A stretch of 64,000 bases of DNA from Helcococcus massiliensis (lineage in GTDB: Bacteria > Bacillota > Clostridia > Tissierellales > Peptoniphilaceae), in NCBI RefSeq assembly GCF_900258485.1, contig NZ_OGVE01000003.1:1-64000 (forward strand). The letters run 5' to 3'. The notes under the pieces are model-generated. The model was given only the letters and a program-made list of their open reading frames with translations, was not told the origin of the DNA and ran no database searches. Position numbers and translations under genes: made by a program. Shown here piece by piece: positions 23,271-31,675 of this stretch; position 1 is the first letter of the stretch, and each line of letters opens with the position of its first letter.

Positions 23271-24176
23271 CTATTGTTTAGAAATTTCAAACATATTTAC
23301 AGTCTGTGCTGAAACTCTTTCAAAATCCCATTTTTTATTTGTATTTATATATGAATTTGGATCTAATATTGTTATCTTGCCATCTTCATCATAATCTGTA
23401 ACTAACATATAGTGACCACCAGTAGTGAAATCCCCTATTCCATTATGTTTTACATGAAGCATTACCAGTGATCCTCTGTCAATTGCTGCCTTCAACGATT
23501 CAAAGGTTGGACTTATATATATACCTTTTAAACCTATTTTATTTGTAAATTCAGTAAATAAGGTGTGATAAGATCCAAGATTATGCTTATAATGTCCACC
23601 TTCATTTGCTAATTGTCCCATAGCATAAGGATTCAATTTATCATCTCCAGTCAAGCCTACATAAGCCATTGATAAGGCTGTAGGTCCGCATCCAGAAAGA
23701 GCAAAATTACCATTTTCAATTTTCTTAAAAGCCCATCTTACATCCCATTGATTGAAATAAGGAATTTTATTTCTACCCCTGTCCTGTTTCTCCATATCTT
23801 TTATCTCTTTACTAATGTCAATCTTACTTGTATCATCTTTATATTTTTCATATTGTAAAATAGTAGTCTTTGATTCTGGATACTTGTCTATTTGTTTTTT
23901 TAGCTCTTCTGGAAGATTAGCAAAAAGTCTCTCTTCCTCTTCTTTTGTAAATTTAGCATTAGCAAAAGGATTTTTAAAGTTTACAATAGGTCCTTGTTCT
24001 TCCATGGTTTCTTGGTTAGCTTCTTCTATAGTCTCCTCTATTGCATTTGCTATATTTGAATTTTCTATTTCACTTTCTTTATTTTTTTCAGATTTATTGA
24101 ACCAAACTGAAAAAATTAAAGCAAGACCAGTTGCTAAACTAATCAGTGAAAATAATATTTTCTTCATGATTTCCAT
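23271..24176 (-). CDS. exported C39-like papain-fold peptidase
   Basis: The 301-residue protein has an N-terminal helix (about 6-24), a charged Glu-rich linker (30-130) and a C39-like domain. IPYFNQWDVRWAF begins the fold; the catalytic Cys lies in LSGCGPTALSMAYVG, the His in TTGGHYMLVTDYD and the Asp/Asn in ITILDPNSYIN. This family comprises cell-surface cysteine peptidases outside bacteriocin transporters; the target is unknown. GGAG lies 7 bp before the ATG used; another ATG three codons later is possible. Confidence 0.85.
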   Translation of the reverse strand: MEIMKKILFSLISLATGLALIFSVWFNKSEKNKESEIENSNIANAIEETIEEANQETMEEQGPIVNFKNPFANAKFTKEEEERLFANLPEELKKQIDKYPESKTTILQYEKYKDDTSKIDISKEIKDMEKQDRGRNKIPYFNQWDVRWAFKKIENGNFALSGCGPTALSMAYVGLTGDDKLNPYAMGQLANEGGHYKHNLGSYHTLFTEFTNKIGLKGIYISPTFESLKAAIDRGSLVMLHVKHNGIGDFTTGGHYMLVTDYDEDGKITILDPNSYINTNKKWDFERVSAQTVNMFEISKQ

Positions 24177-24207
24177 AAATTAACTCCAATTTTTATATAA
24201 TCTCAAT

Positions 24208-24236
24208 TTGTTAATTATCTCTCTATATAGTAATAT
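24208..24236 (+). promoter_or_regulatory. possible promoter of the nagB-sulfatase operon
   Basis: TTGTTA (24208-24213), 17-bp spacer, TAATAT (24231-24236). The match is moderate, and a nearby TATAAT without a -35 partner is an alternative. Confidence 0.45.
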
Positions 24237-24270
24237 TAACATATAATATTATAACAATTGTGGAGGAATT

Positions 24271-24990
24271 ATGGAAATTATTGTTAGCAAAAACTATGAT
24301 GAATTAAGTAAAAAAGCTGCAAGCTTTGTCATTGATTTAATCAAAGAAAAACCAGATTCAGTTTTAGGCTTAGCTACCGGTGGTACTCCTGAAGGAATGT
24401 ATGCTGAACTTGTTAAAGCTTATGAAGCTGGTAAAATCTCATTCAAAGATGTAAGAACTTATAATCTTGATGAATATATCGGCCTAGATGGAAACCATGA
24501 ACAAAGCTATAGACACTTTATGAATAAGCAACTATTTGACCATGTAGATATAGACAAAAACAATACCTATGTTCCTAATGGTAAAGCTGAAGACCTTGAA
24601 GCTGAATGTGAAAATTATGAGAAAATCTTAAAAGATTTATCATATGCTGATATCCAAATTTTAGGTATTGGTACAAATGGTCATATAGGATTTAACGAAC
24701 CTGCAGAAGAATTAATTCTTCCTACACATGTGGAACCTTTGGTAGAAGCAACTATTGAAGCTAATTCTAGATACTTCGATTCAAAAGATGAAGTTCCTAA
24801 AGAAGCTATCTCAATGGGTATTGGATCAATATTAAAGGCTAAACATATAATTTTATTAGCTTCTGGTCCAAGCAAGAATGAAATCATGAAATATTTTAAT
24901 AACGATAAAATCAGCACAAATATTCCTGCTTCTCTTATTAAATTACATCCTAATGTAACTATAATAATGGATGAAGAGGCAGCAAAATAA
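24271..24990 (+). CDS. nagB: glucosamine-6-phosphate deaminase
   Basis: Converts glucosamine-6-phosphate to fructose-6-phosphate and ammonia, the last step of amino-sugar catabolism. The 239-residue product has LGLATGGTPEGMYAEL (phosphate loop), YNLDEYIGL, catalytic GIGTNGHIGFNEP (about 130-142) and ILLASGPSKNEIM. Length is typical of the short Firmicute form without the enteric allosteric tail. GGAGG lies 6 bp before the ATG. First gene of a five-gene run with FGE, two CHR transporters and a sulfatase; its stop is 1 bp from the next start, suggesting shared use in sulfated amino-sugar breakdown. Confidence 0.96.
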   Translation: MEIIVSKNYDELSKKAASFVIDLIKEKPDSVLGLATGGTPEGMYAELVKAYEAGKISFKDVRTYNLDEYIGLDGNHEQSYRHFMNKQLFDHVDIDKNNTYVPNGKAEDLEAECENYEKILKDLSYADIQILGIGTNGHIGFNEPAEELILPTHVEPLVEATIEANSRYFDSKDEVPKEAISMGIGSILKAKHIILLASGPSKNEIMKYFNNDKISTNIPASLIKLHPNVTIIMDEEAAK

Positions 24991-24991
24991 T

Positions 24992-25861
24992 ATGCTAGAT
25001 ATTAATTTTATAGATATACCTGAGGGTACTTTTTTGATGGGAGCATCGACAAATGACGGTCATCCTCTAGATAAAGAGACTCCTCAGGTTGATCTTTTTG
25101 TAGAAAAATTTAAGATTAGTGAAACCACTATAACAAACACTCAATTCAAAGAATTTATAGATGCTACTGATTACCTTACAACTGCAGAGAAAAATAAGGG
25201 GTCTTATGTTTTTCATCTTTTACTGGACCAAGAAACTAAGGATAAATCAAAACAAGTCAACAATATGTATTGGTGGTATTATGTTGACGGAGCTTGCTGG
25301 AAACATCCTTTTGGACCTAATTCAACTATTGAAGAAATAATGGACCACCCAGTTGTCCATGTATCCTGGTTTGATGCCATGGCCTTTTGTGAATGGAGTC
25401 AAACTAGACTTCCCTCTGAAGCAGAATGGGAATATGCTGCAAGGGCTGGGTCTCAATATAAGTGGCCATGGGGTCCAGACTTTATAAAAGATGGTAAATA
25501 TTTAGCCAATATTTGGCAGGGTGACTTCCCTAATACAAATACTATGAAAGATGGCTATCTAGGAACAGCTCCTGCTAAGTCATATGAAGCAAATGACTTT
25601 GGTCTTTATAATGTGATTGGTAATGTATGGGAATGGTGCTCAAACCCTAGATATATGGATTTAGATAGTTTTAAAAAATTTACTTACAAGCTTATTCCAC
25701 CAGTAAATTTAGATAATATTGATAATAATACTGAATTTGCTATGAAAGGTGGATCATTTTTATGCCATGATTCTTACTGCAACAGGTATAGACTGGGCGC
25801 TAGAAATGGAAACACGGCTTCATCTACAACAAGTAATTGTGGTTTTAGAGTATGTAAGTGA
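24992..25861 (+). CDS. formylglycine-generating enzyme (sulfatase-maturing, SUMF1/FGE type)
   Basis: Oxidises the active-site Cys of sulfatases to formylglycine. The 289-residue C-lectin-like fold has FIDIPEGTFLMGAS, DHPVVHVSWFDAMAFCEW, RLPSEAEWEYAARAG, GLYNVIGNVWEWC and GGSFLCHDSYCNRYR, where Cys258 and Cys263 match the copper-binding catalytic pair of aerobic FGE. There is no signal peptide, so it acts in the cytoplasm like the sulfatase three genes downstream. The ATG at 24992 is chosen because the family fold begins there; the in-frame ATG at 24971 lies inside nagB. O2-dependent FGE in a presumed anaerobe is unexpected. Confidence 0.92.
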   Translation: MLDINFIDIPEGTFLMGASTNDGHPLDKETPQVDLFVEKFKISETTITNTQFKEFIDATDYLTTAEKNKGSYVFHLLLDQETKDKSKQVNNMYWWYYVDGACWKHPFGPNSTIEEIMDHPVVHVSWFDAMAFCEWSQTRLPSEAEWEYAARAGSQYKWPWGPDFIKDGKYLANIWQGDFPNTNTMKDGYLGTAPAKSYEANDFGLYNVIGNVWEWCSNPRYMDLDSFKKFTYKLIPPVNLDNIDNNTEFAMKGGSFLCHDSYCNRYRLGARNGNTASSTTSNCGFRVCK

Positions 25862-25867
25862 GGATTT

Positions 25868-26449
25868 ATGAATAAAGAAAAAAAAGATACTATTAGTTTA
25901 GGACAAATGTTTTTAATATTTTTAAAAATATCGTCTTTCACCTTTGGAGGTGGATATACAATTGTCCCTGTAATGAAGGATGAATTTTCCATAAAAAGAA
26001 ATTTAATTTCAGAAGATGAAATGATTGATTTGGTTGCCATAGCAAATTCCGGGCCTGGATCTATGGCTATAAATTGTGCCATTTTAGCAGGATATAGGAT
26101 GCATGGAATAATTGGATCTATATTAGCAACTTTATCTTCAGCCATCCCTTCCCTTGTCATAATCACTATAATCTCATATTTTTATAGGGCTTTTTCAGAA
26201 AATTACTACGTCCAAGCGGCCTTGACAGGTATGAGTGGGATCATAGCTGCTATTTTAGTCTGGACTTCTATAGATATGATAAGGCAAGCCTTAAAAAATA
26301 ATGTATATATATCAGCTATAATCATGGTTTCCGCCTTTGTAGCATCTTACATAATAAATATAAATACTGGAATAATAATGCTAGTAACAGGTATCTTTGG
26401 ATTTGTTACTTATAGCCTTATAGAAAAATATGAAGGAGGTAAAAAATGA
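25868..26449 (+). CDS. CHR (chromate/sulfate-type) transporter, first half
   Basis: The 193-residue membrane protein is a short, single-domain member of the CHR superfamily. FLKISSFTFGGGYTIVPVMK near the N-terminus and VAIANSGPGSMAINCAILAG are the conserved motifs; about five or six membrane helices follow. Short CHR proteins work as pairs, and the second half overlaps this gene by 4 bp. The family is best known for chromate efflux with sulfate as antagonist. Between an FGE and a sulfatase gene, export of sulfate released in the cytoplasm is the more likely role; that is inference. GAGG lies 5 bp before the ATG. Confidence 0.9.
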   Translation: MNKEKKDTISLGQMFLIFLKISSFTFGGGYTIVPVMKDEFSIKRNLISEDEMIDLVAIANSGPGSMAINCAILAGYRMHGIIGSILATLSSAIPSLVIITIISYFYRAFSENYYVQAALTGMSGIIAAILVWTSIDMIRQALKNNVYISAIIMVSAFVASYIININTGIIMLVTGIFGFVTYSLIEKYEGGKK

Positions 26450-27000
26450 TTTATTTAAAACTTTTTATTAGCTTTCTTCAGATTGGTTTTTTAGCCTTTG
26501 GTGGTGGTTATGCTATTTTACCTTTTATACAAGAGATTGTGGTTAACCAACATGCTTGGTTAAGTATGAGAGAAATGACTGATGTTGTTACCTTGTCACA
26601 AATGACTCCAGGACCTATAGCCTTAAATGCAGCGACTTTTGTTGGTACTAAATTAGCCGGTATCCTAGGATCTATAGTTGCTAGTTTGGCAGTAGTTATT
26701 CCTCAATTAATAGTAATGGTGCTTCTAGCAAAATTATACTTTTCTGATAAAGAAATATCTTTTATGGATAAAATCATAAGAGCCCTAAGACCTGCAGTTG
26801 CTGGTCTTATCACCATTGCAACCTTAGATATGATTAAGGGATCAGTTTTCAATGGTGGAACCTTTAGCTTAGATTCTATATCTTATGTAGCCCTTGTCAC
26901 TTTTTTAATTGGATTAGTTCTAAAGAAAACTAAATTAGGCATCATTAAATTAATAGTTATAGGAGCTATACTAGGTTTAATCTTAACCCCAATTTTATAA
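26446..27000 (+). CDS. CHR (chromate/sulfate-type) transporter, second half
   Basis: The 184-residue partner of the preceding gene. FLQIGFLAFGGGYAILPFIQ and VTLSQMTPGPIALNAATFVG are the mirrored CHR motifs (GGGY and PGP). The ATGA overlap with the first half implies coupled synthesis and a heterodimer, with opposite topology known for such pairs. GGAGG lies within the end of the first-half gene. See the first half for the sulfate-export inference. Confidence 0.9.
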   Translation: MIYLKLFISFLQIGFLAFGGGYAILPFIQEIVVNQHAWLSMREMTDVVTLSQMTPGPIALNAATFVGTKLAGILGSIVASLAVVIPQLIVMVLLAKLYFSDKEISFMDKIIRALRPAVAGLITIATLDMIKGSVFNGGTFSLDSISYVALVTFLIGLVLKKTKLGIIKLIVIGAILGLILTPIL

Positions 27001-27020
27001 AAAACTTTTAGGAGTCTACT

Positions 27021-28394
27021 ATGAAGAAAAATATTTTATTATATTTTACCGACCAACAAAGATGGGATACTATTGGAGCATATGGCTACCCAATAAATGT
27101 GACACCTACCCTAGATAAACTGTCTAAAGAAGGTGTTTTATTCGAAAACGCCTATTCTCCCCAACCAGTTTGTGGTCCTCTAAGGTCAATATTTCAATCC
27201 GGCCAATACCCTACAACAATAGGTACTTATAGAAATAATATTATGCTTCCTCATGATATAAAAACCTTGGCTAATTATATGGAAGACCAGGGCTATGAAA
27301 ACGCCTATGTAGGCAAATGGCACCTAGCATCGACTGGCGACCTTGAAGGTAATCAAGAATACGACCATGAAATTACAGCTGTACCTTTAGAGTTTAGAGG
27401 TGGCTATAAGGGCTTTTGGAGGGTTGCAGATGTCTTGGAAGCAACATCTCATGGTTACGATGGTTATGTATTTGATGAAAATAATCAAAAAAGAGAATTC
27501 AAAGGATATAGGGTTGATAAGATAACTGATTTTGCCCTAGAATTTTTTGACCAATATGATAAAGAAAAACCATTTTTCTTAACTATATCTCATATTGAAC
27601 CCCACCATCAAAATGATAGGAAAACTTATGAGGGGCCTATAGGATCCAAGGAAAGATTTAAGGACTATGTCCTACCAAAGGACTTGGAAGTATTATCAGA
27701 AATATATCCTCAAGCAGATGCCCACAAAGAATATCCTGATTATCTTGGACAAATCAGAAGTATTGATGATAATTTAGCAAGAATAATTGAGAGATTGAAA
27801 GAAGAGGATCTTTTTGATTCTACTGTTATTATCTTTATTTCAGACCACGGATCTCATTTTAAAACAAGAAACAATGATAAAAACTTAAATGGATTAGATG
27901 ACTATAAGAGAACAGCCCATTCTTCAGCATCACATGTCCCATTAGTTATATATGGACCAGGTTTTAACAAGGCTAAAAGGATAGATGATGTAGTTTCCAC
28001 TGGATCCTTAGCTAAAACCATACTTTCTATAGCCGGTAAAGATATAGGTGATAAGATGATTGGTGAAGACCTTACAAAACTTATATCTGATACAAAAATA
28101 GATAGAAGAAATCTAGCCTTTATACAAATAAGTGAAAGCAGGGTTGGAAGGGCTATTCGCACAAAAGACTTTTTATATGCAGTACACGCACCAGGTAAGA
28201 ATGGTTTTGAACATGCCTCTAGTGACTATTATGAGGATGACTATATGTACGATTTAAGGAAGGATCCTTTTGAGCTAAATAATATTGTAAGTGATGAAGA
28301 CTATATAGAAATAAGAGATGAACTTTGTCAAATTTTAAAAGAAGAAATGGTAAAAGCTGGCGAAAAAGAGCCTATCATAGAAAGAGCTAAATAA
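27021..28394 (+). CDS. type I sulfatase, cytoplasmic, formylglycine-dependent
   Basis: The 457-residue alkaline-phosphatase-superfamily hydrolase removes sulfate esters or sulfamates from an organic substrate. Metal ligands sit in LLYFTDQQRWD (11-12) and FISDHGSHF (about 286). The maturation motif C51-G-P-L-R55 (CxPxR) is intact, so it needs the FGE encoded in the same run; GKWHL carries further active-site residues. There is no signal peptide, so the substrate must be imported first. Neighbouring nagB suggests a sulfated hexosamine from host mucin or glycosaminoglycan, but specificity cannot be read from sequence. AGGAG lies 8 bp before the ATG. Confidence 0.93.
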   Translation: MKKNILLYFTDQQRWDTIGAYGYPINVTPTLDKLSKEGVLFENAYSPQPVCGPLRSIFQSGQYPTTIGTYRNNIMLPHDIKTLANYMEDQGYENAYVGKWHLASTGDLEGNQEYDHEITAVPLEFRGGYKGFWRVADVLEATSHGYDGYVFDENNQKREFKGYRVDKITDFALEFFDQYDKEKPFFLTISHIEPHHQNDRKTYEGPIGSKERFKDYVLPKDLEVLSEIYPQADAHKEYPDYLGQIRSIDDNLARIIERLKEEDLFDSTVIIFISDHGSHFKTRNNDKNLNGLDDYKRTAHSSASHVPLVIYGPGFNKAKRIDDVVSTGSLAKTILSIAGKDIGDKMIGEDLTKLISDTKIDRRNLAFIQISESRVGRAIRTKDFLYAVHAPGKNGFEHASSDYYEDDYMYDLRKDPFELNNIVSDEDYIEIRDELCQILKEEMVKAGEKEPIIERAK

Positions 28395-28404
28395 AATATT
28401 AAAT

Positions 28405-28455
28405 AAATATCCCGGTAAGAGACTATGGATAGCCTTTTACCGGGATATTTTTATT
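28405..28455. terminator. terminator of the nagB-sulfatase operon (bidirectional)
   Basis: AAATATCCCGGTAA (28405-28418) pairs with TTACCGGGATATTT (28437-28450), followed by TTATTT. The arm touches the stop codon of the convergent DUF4250 gene. Confidence 0.9.
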
Positions 28456-28636
28456 TGAATTCTAATTGATTAGTGTCTTTGTTATAGCTAAGTTCTAATT
28501 CATTTAACCTCTCTTCCAAGTCTGAGATTTCAATATTTTCACTCAAACAAAAGTCCTCCAAGTCCCTATAAAAATCTCTTAACTTCATATTCACCATACT
28601 ATAAAGCATAGCTTGGTCCAATTCTAAATAATTCAT
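28451..28636 (-). CDS. DUF4250-family small protein
   Basis: The 61-residue cytoplasmic protein has MLYSMVNMKLRDFYRDLEDF followed by a helix (ISDLEERLNELELSY), the pattern of DUF4250, a Firmicute family of unknown function. The ATG at 28634-28636 is used: AGAGG lies 6 bp upstream, whereas the in-frame ATG eight codons earlier lies within the upstream gene without a site. It overlaps neither neighbour but is 1 bp from the acyltransferase-like gene, so the two are coupled. Confidence 0.8.
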   Translation of the reverse strand: MNYLELDQAMLYSMVNMKLRDFYRDLEDFCLSENIEISDLEERLNELELSYNKDTNQLEFK

Positions 28637-28637
28637 A

Positions 28638-29474
28638 TTAATCCTCTTTATCAAGGGCATTTGGATTCTGTAAATACTTATAAAATTGTCTCATGGCCTT
28701 TGCATAGTAGTATCCATCACAGATTCTTTCATCTATAACAAAGCCTATATTCATAATCTTTTCTTCTACTACTTCCCCATCTTTCATAACTAGTTTTTTC
28801 CCTTTTTTACCTATTGATAAAAATGCACCAACTGTACCAAAATTATAAATATGATGAAGGGCTGCATCTAAACCTATAGAACCCAAATTAGTTATAAAGG
28901 CAGAGGCATGGAATGGACTAGCATCTATGACACTCTTAGGCATTATATTTATCTTGTCCATGGTTTTCAAAACCCCAACTATAAACTTAAGTAAAAATGT
29001 TGGTATATTTTCTAGGGTTTTAACAAATAAGTCAGTTAAATTTTTCTTATTTGAATCTTGATTTTTTTCTAAGTTAATTTGCTCATCAAGCATTTGTTTG
29101 ATTTCTAAAGGTGATTCATTCCCTTCAAATTTAAACTTTAGTGATGTTTCTTCAGCATCTACACTCAAACTTTTTTTAACAGCCATTGATATCTCAATAT
29201 TATTTCTCATATAGTGCTTACCAGACATAATAAACCTATTTATATGAGGCATATCTTTATAGGTCCTAACAATAGCACTATAAATAATATGCATGTATGA
29301 CACTCTAATGCCTGTCTCTTCATATATCCTTTTTACGTATTCATCTAAACTAGTTAAACTAATCTCTTGGTTTAAGTAAACAAGCGCATCATTTCTTTCC
29401 TTCATTATTAAAGGTATAAATCTAGAAAATGCATCCACTTTTATCCTATAACCGTCTTTTCTTTTTAGTACCAT
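28638..29474 (-). CDS. stand-alone CoA-dependent acyltransferase-like (E2/CAT fold) protein, catalytic His absent
   Basis: The 278-residue protein resembles the catalytic domain of 2-oxo-acid dehydrogenase E2 and chloramphenicol acetyltransferase, without lipoyl or E1/E3-binding domains. FGTVGAFLSIGKK and IGFVIDERICDGYYYAKAM match the C-terminal region where E2/CAT enzymes carry HxxxDG; here the His position is Glu (about residue 249) while the DG is kept. The canonical acyltransferase mechanism is therefore unlikely. Related stand-alone proteins are widespread in anaerobic Firmicutes with unknown role. The second of two tandem ATGs has AGGAG 5 bp upstream. Own promoter at 29505-29533. Confidence 0.75.
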   Translation of the reverse strand: MVLKRKDGYRIKVDAFSRFIPLIMKERNDALVYLNQEISLTSLDEYVKRIYEETGIRVSYMHIIYSAIVRTYKDMPHINRFIMSGKHYMRNNIEISMAVKKSLSVDAEETSLKFKFEGNESPLEIKQMLDEQINLEKNQDSNKKNLTDLFVKTLENIPTFLLKFIVGVLKTMDKINIMPKSVIDASPFHASAFITNLGSIGLDAALHHIYNFGTVGAFLSIGKKGKKLVMKDGEVVEEKIMNIGFVIDERICDGYYYAKAMRQFYKYLQNPNALDKED

Positions 29475-29504
29475 CATTACTCCTACTATTTAAGTTCAAT
29501 TACT

Positions 29505-29533
29505 ATAATACAATATAAACGCTAATTTACCAA
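29505..29533 (-). promoter_or_regulatory. promoter of the acyltransferase-like/DUF4250 pair
   Basis: TTGGTA (29533-29528), 17-bp spacer, TATTAT (29510-29505). The 363-bp gap 29475-29837 holds this promoter and the mal promoter/operator; I see nothing else in 29540-29750. Confidence 0.65.
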
Positions 29534-29758
29534 GCATAAAAAACTCGATAGAAAGCTTATAGGACAATTGTTAATTTTATTTAATACTTCGAAAGGCTTG
29601 CTTGAATTAAAATTCTTAGTATATTTTTTAACGAATTGTGACCAGTGTTTTCCTGAAATATCAATACAATAGGCTATTTTAAAAATATATGAAATATAAT
29701 TTGAGCAAAAATTGTATCTATAAGGTTATAGAAACAAAGAATTTTATAATATAAGTTA

Positions 29759-29787
29759 TTGACAGAAAACAAGAACCGGGATATACT
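29759..29787 (+). promoter_or_regulatory. mal operon promoter
   Basis: TTGACA (29759-29764), 17-bp spacer, TATACT (29782-29787). The predicted start near 29795 lies at the edge of the operator. Confidence 0.9.
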
Positions 29788-29796
29788 ATATTCAAA

Positions 29797-29818
29797 CGCA
29801 ACCGTTTTCATGGGTTGC
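29797..29818. promoter_or_regulatory. LacI/cre-type operator at the mal promoter
   Basis: The dyad GCAACC (29798-29803) / GGTTGC (29813-29818) surrounds CGTTTTCATG. The left 14 bp, CGCAACCGTTTTCA, match the catabolite-responsive element consensus at all but the first fixed base. Its position over the transcription start predicts repression, by the LacI-family regulator encoded in the operon and possibly by CcpA. Confidence 0.75.
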
Positions 29819-29837
29819 AAAAATAATAGGAGGAATC

Positions 29838-31175
29838 ATGAAAAAAAATAGAATTTTATCATTATTACTAGCTTTAGTTTTAGTATTATCACTAGTAGCT
29901 TGTTCAAATGGTAAGGACAATGGCGGAAAAGCCAAAGAAACAAATGGAGAAACCGCTTCCATAGCTGAAGGTACAGAAATTACTGTACAAGCTGAAGAAG
30001 GATGGAAAGATTACTACCAAGCAGCAGCTGAAAGAGTAGAAAAAGCTCACCCAGGTACAAAAGTAAACCTATCAATCAAAGGTGCTTTTGACCACTTAGA
30101 AGTAATCCAAAACACAGATACAACAAACAAAGACGTTGCTGATTTATACGCATTACCAGCAGACAGATTTGAAGATTACAAAACAAATGAATACCTAGCT
30201 GCCCTACCAGCAAAAGAAATTGCTGAAAAATTAGGTGGATACTCAGACTTTGATAAGAGTTTAGGTGGATTTTTCAAAGATGGAGATGACTACTTAGCAT
30301 TCCCATATAATATTGAAACTCTAGTTACATTTGTAAACAAGGCTAACGCTCAAACAGCTGGCGTAGATGTAGAAAAACCTTTAGAAGTAGCAAATGCTAA
30401 ACATGAAGCAGAAATTTTATTACCATTATTTGATGCCTGGTATGGTGTAGCACCTAACCTAGCTGGTGGTTTAGAATTATTAGCTAAAAAAGATTCAGCT
30501 TTTGAATCAACATATACAGGCGCATATGCTGACTTAAATGATACACAAAAAGCAGTATTTGGTGAAATTTACAACTACTGGAAGAAACATAGAGAAGCTA
30601 ACTCAGCATTATTTGACGATGAAGCAGCTTGGGGTTATGTAGATAAAGAGTTTACAACTGGTGGAAACGGTGTTGCATTAATTGCTGGACCATGGGATGC
30701 TGGCAAATTCCAAGGATTAGCTGGTGCAGAAAACATGGAAGTTAAACCAATCAATCACATCACTGTAGCTGGACAACCATTAAAACACTGGCAAGGTGGT
30801 TGGGCACTAGTAGCTAACTCAAGAATAGAAGAAGATACTAACAAATTAGCTTTAGCTGTAGCTATGATTGAAGAAATTCTAAATCCAAATCACGCTGTAG
30901 ACCTATACAAGGCAACAGGTAAGATCTTAGAAAACATTGACGTAAAAGTTTATACAGATTCAGATTTATCACAATTTGATAAAGATGTAATATCAAACGT
31001 ATTTGAATCATACAAGGTATCAGAACCAAGACCACTATTCAAAGAATTTGGTAAGGTATGGGATACATGGAAAAATGGTGTACTATCATGGAACACTGTA
31101 AATCCAGCTGATGCAGAAGCCGCATACAAAGAATTAAATGCTTCATTTACAAGTATGATGCAATCAATCAAATAA
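29838..31175 (+). CDS. malE: maltodextrin ABC transporter substrate-binding lipoprotein
   Basis: Captures maltose/maltodextrin outside the membrane for the MalFGK importer. The 445-residue product has signal peptide and lipobox LSLVACS (Cys22), then a two-lobed binding-protein fold with AFPYNIETLVTFVNKA, VALIAGPWDAGKFQ and WQGGWALVANS. The aromatic residues of sugar-binding sites (Trp, Tyr) are plentiful. AGGAGG lies 6 bp before the ATG. First gene of the mal operon. A hairpin terminator directly downstream probably makes this gene the most abundant message, as is usual for binding proteins. Confidence 0.93.
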   Translation: MKKNRILSLLLALVLVLSLVACSNGKDNGGKAKETNGETASIAEGTEITVQAEEGWKDYYQAAAERVEKAHPGTKVNLSIKGAFDHLEVIQNTDTTNKDVADLYALPADRFEDYKTNEYLAALPAKEIAEKLGGYSDFDKSLGGFFKDGDDYLAFPYNIETLVTFVNKANAQTAGVDVEKPLEVANAKHEAEILLPLFDAWYGVAPNLAGGLELLAKKDSAFESTYTGAYADLNDTQKAVFGEIYNYWKKHREANSALFDDEAAWGYVDKEFTTGGNGVALIAGPWDAGKFQGLAGAENMEVKPINHITVAGQPLKHWQGGWALVANSRIEEDTNKLALAVAMIEEILNPNHAVDLYKATGKILENIDVKVYTDSDLSQFDKDVISNVFESYKVSEPRPLFKEFGKVWDTWKNGVLSWNTVNPADAEAAYKELNASFTSMMQSIK

Positions 31176-31201
31176 TAGTATAAGTAAATATATTTATGAA
31201 T

Positions 31202-31233
31202 AGCCAAAACTTATGTTTTGGCTTTTCATTTAT
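31202..31233 (+). terminator. partial terminator between malE and the rest of the mal operon
   Basis: AGCCAAAAC-TTAT-GTTTTGGCT followed by TTTCATTTATT, 26 bp after the malE stop. Probably leaky, giving more malE than transporter mRNA. Confidence 0.75.
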
Positions 31234-31248
31234 TAGTAAAGGTAAATT

Positions 31249-31674
31249 ATGACTCAAGAAATTAAAAAATTACAAGAAAAATATTTATTAAGAATACTAA
31301 TTATCACATTTCTAATTGTTTTAGTATCATCGATGGAATCTCTAATGCTTGCTAAAAGTACTGAGTTTCTTAATGCTTTTTTAAAAAATAATCCAGGTTC
31401 AAGCCAAGGTGATTATTTAAATACTATTATAATGTCATTTTTAGCATCTATCTTTGAACCAGTTGTTATTAGCATATATACATTTGCTACTTATAAAAAG
31501 TTAGGAATTAAAAAAATCTACAAATTTATTTTTACTGCAATCTTAGGATTAAGATTGTTCAATACAATAATAAGTTTTAGGTTAAATTCTGTATTTTATT
31601 ATATTTTAATCATCTTGTATATCCTATTAATTATATGTGTCATAAAAGCACCAGTAAACAAAAGGAAGGTTTAA
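31249..31674 (+). CDS. small integral membrane protein of the mal operon, unknown function
   Basis: The 141-residue protein has about four membrane helices (roughly 13-32, 58-80, 88-107, 112-132) and a basic C-terminus (NKRKV). I recognise no family. It sits between malE and malF, starts after AAAGG, and ends with TAATATGG where the stop overlaps the malF start region, so it is translationally coupled to malF. It may help assemble or regulate the transporter; that is inferred only from position. Confidence 0.8.
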   Translation: MTQEIKKLQEKYLLRILIITFLIVLVSSMESLMLAKSTEFLNAFLKNNPGSSQGDYLNTIIMSFLASIFEPVVISIYTFATYKKLGIKKIYKFIFTAILGLRLFNTIISFRLNSVFYYILIILYILLIICVIKAPVNKRKV

Positions 31675-31675
31675 T

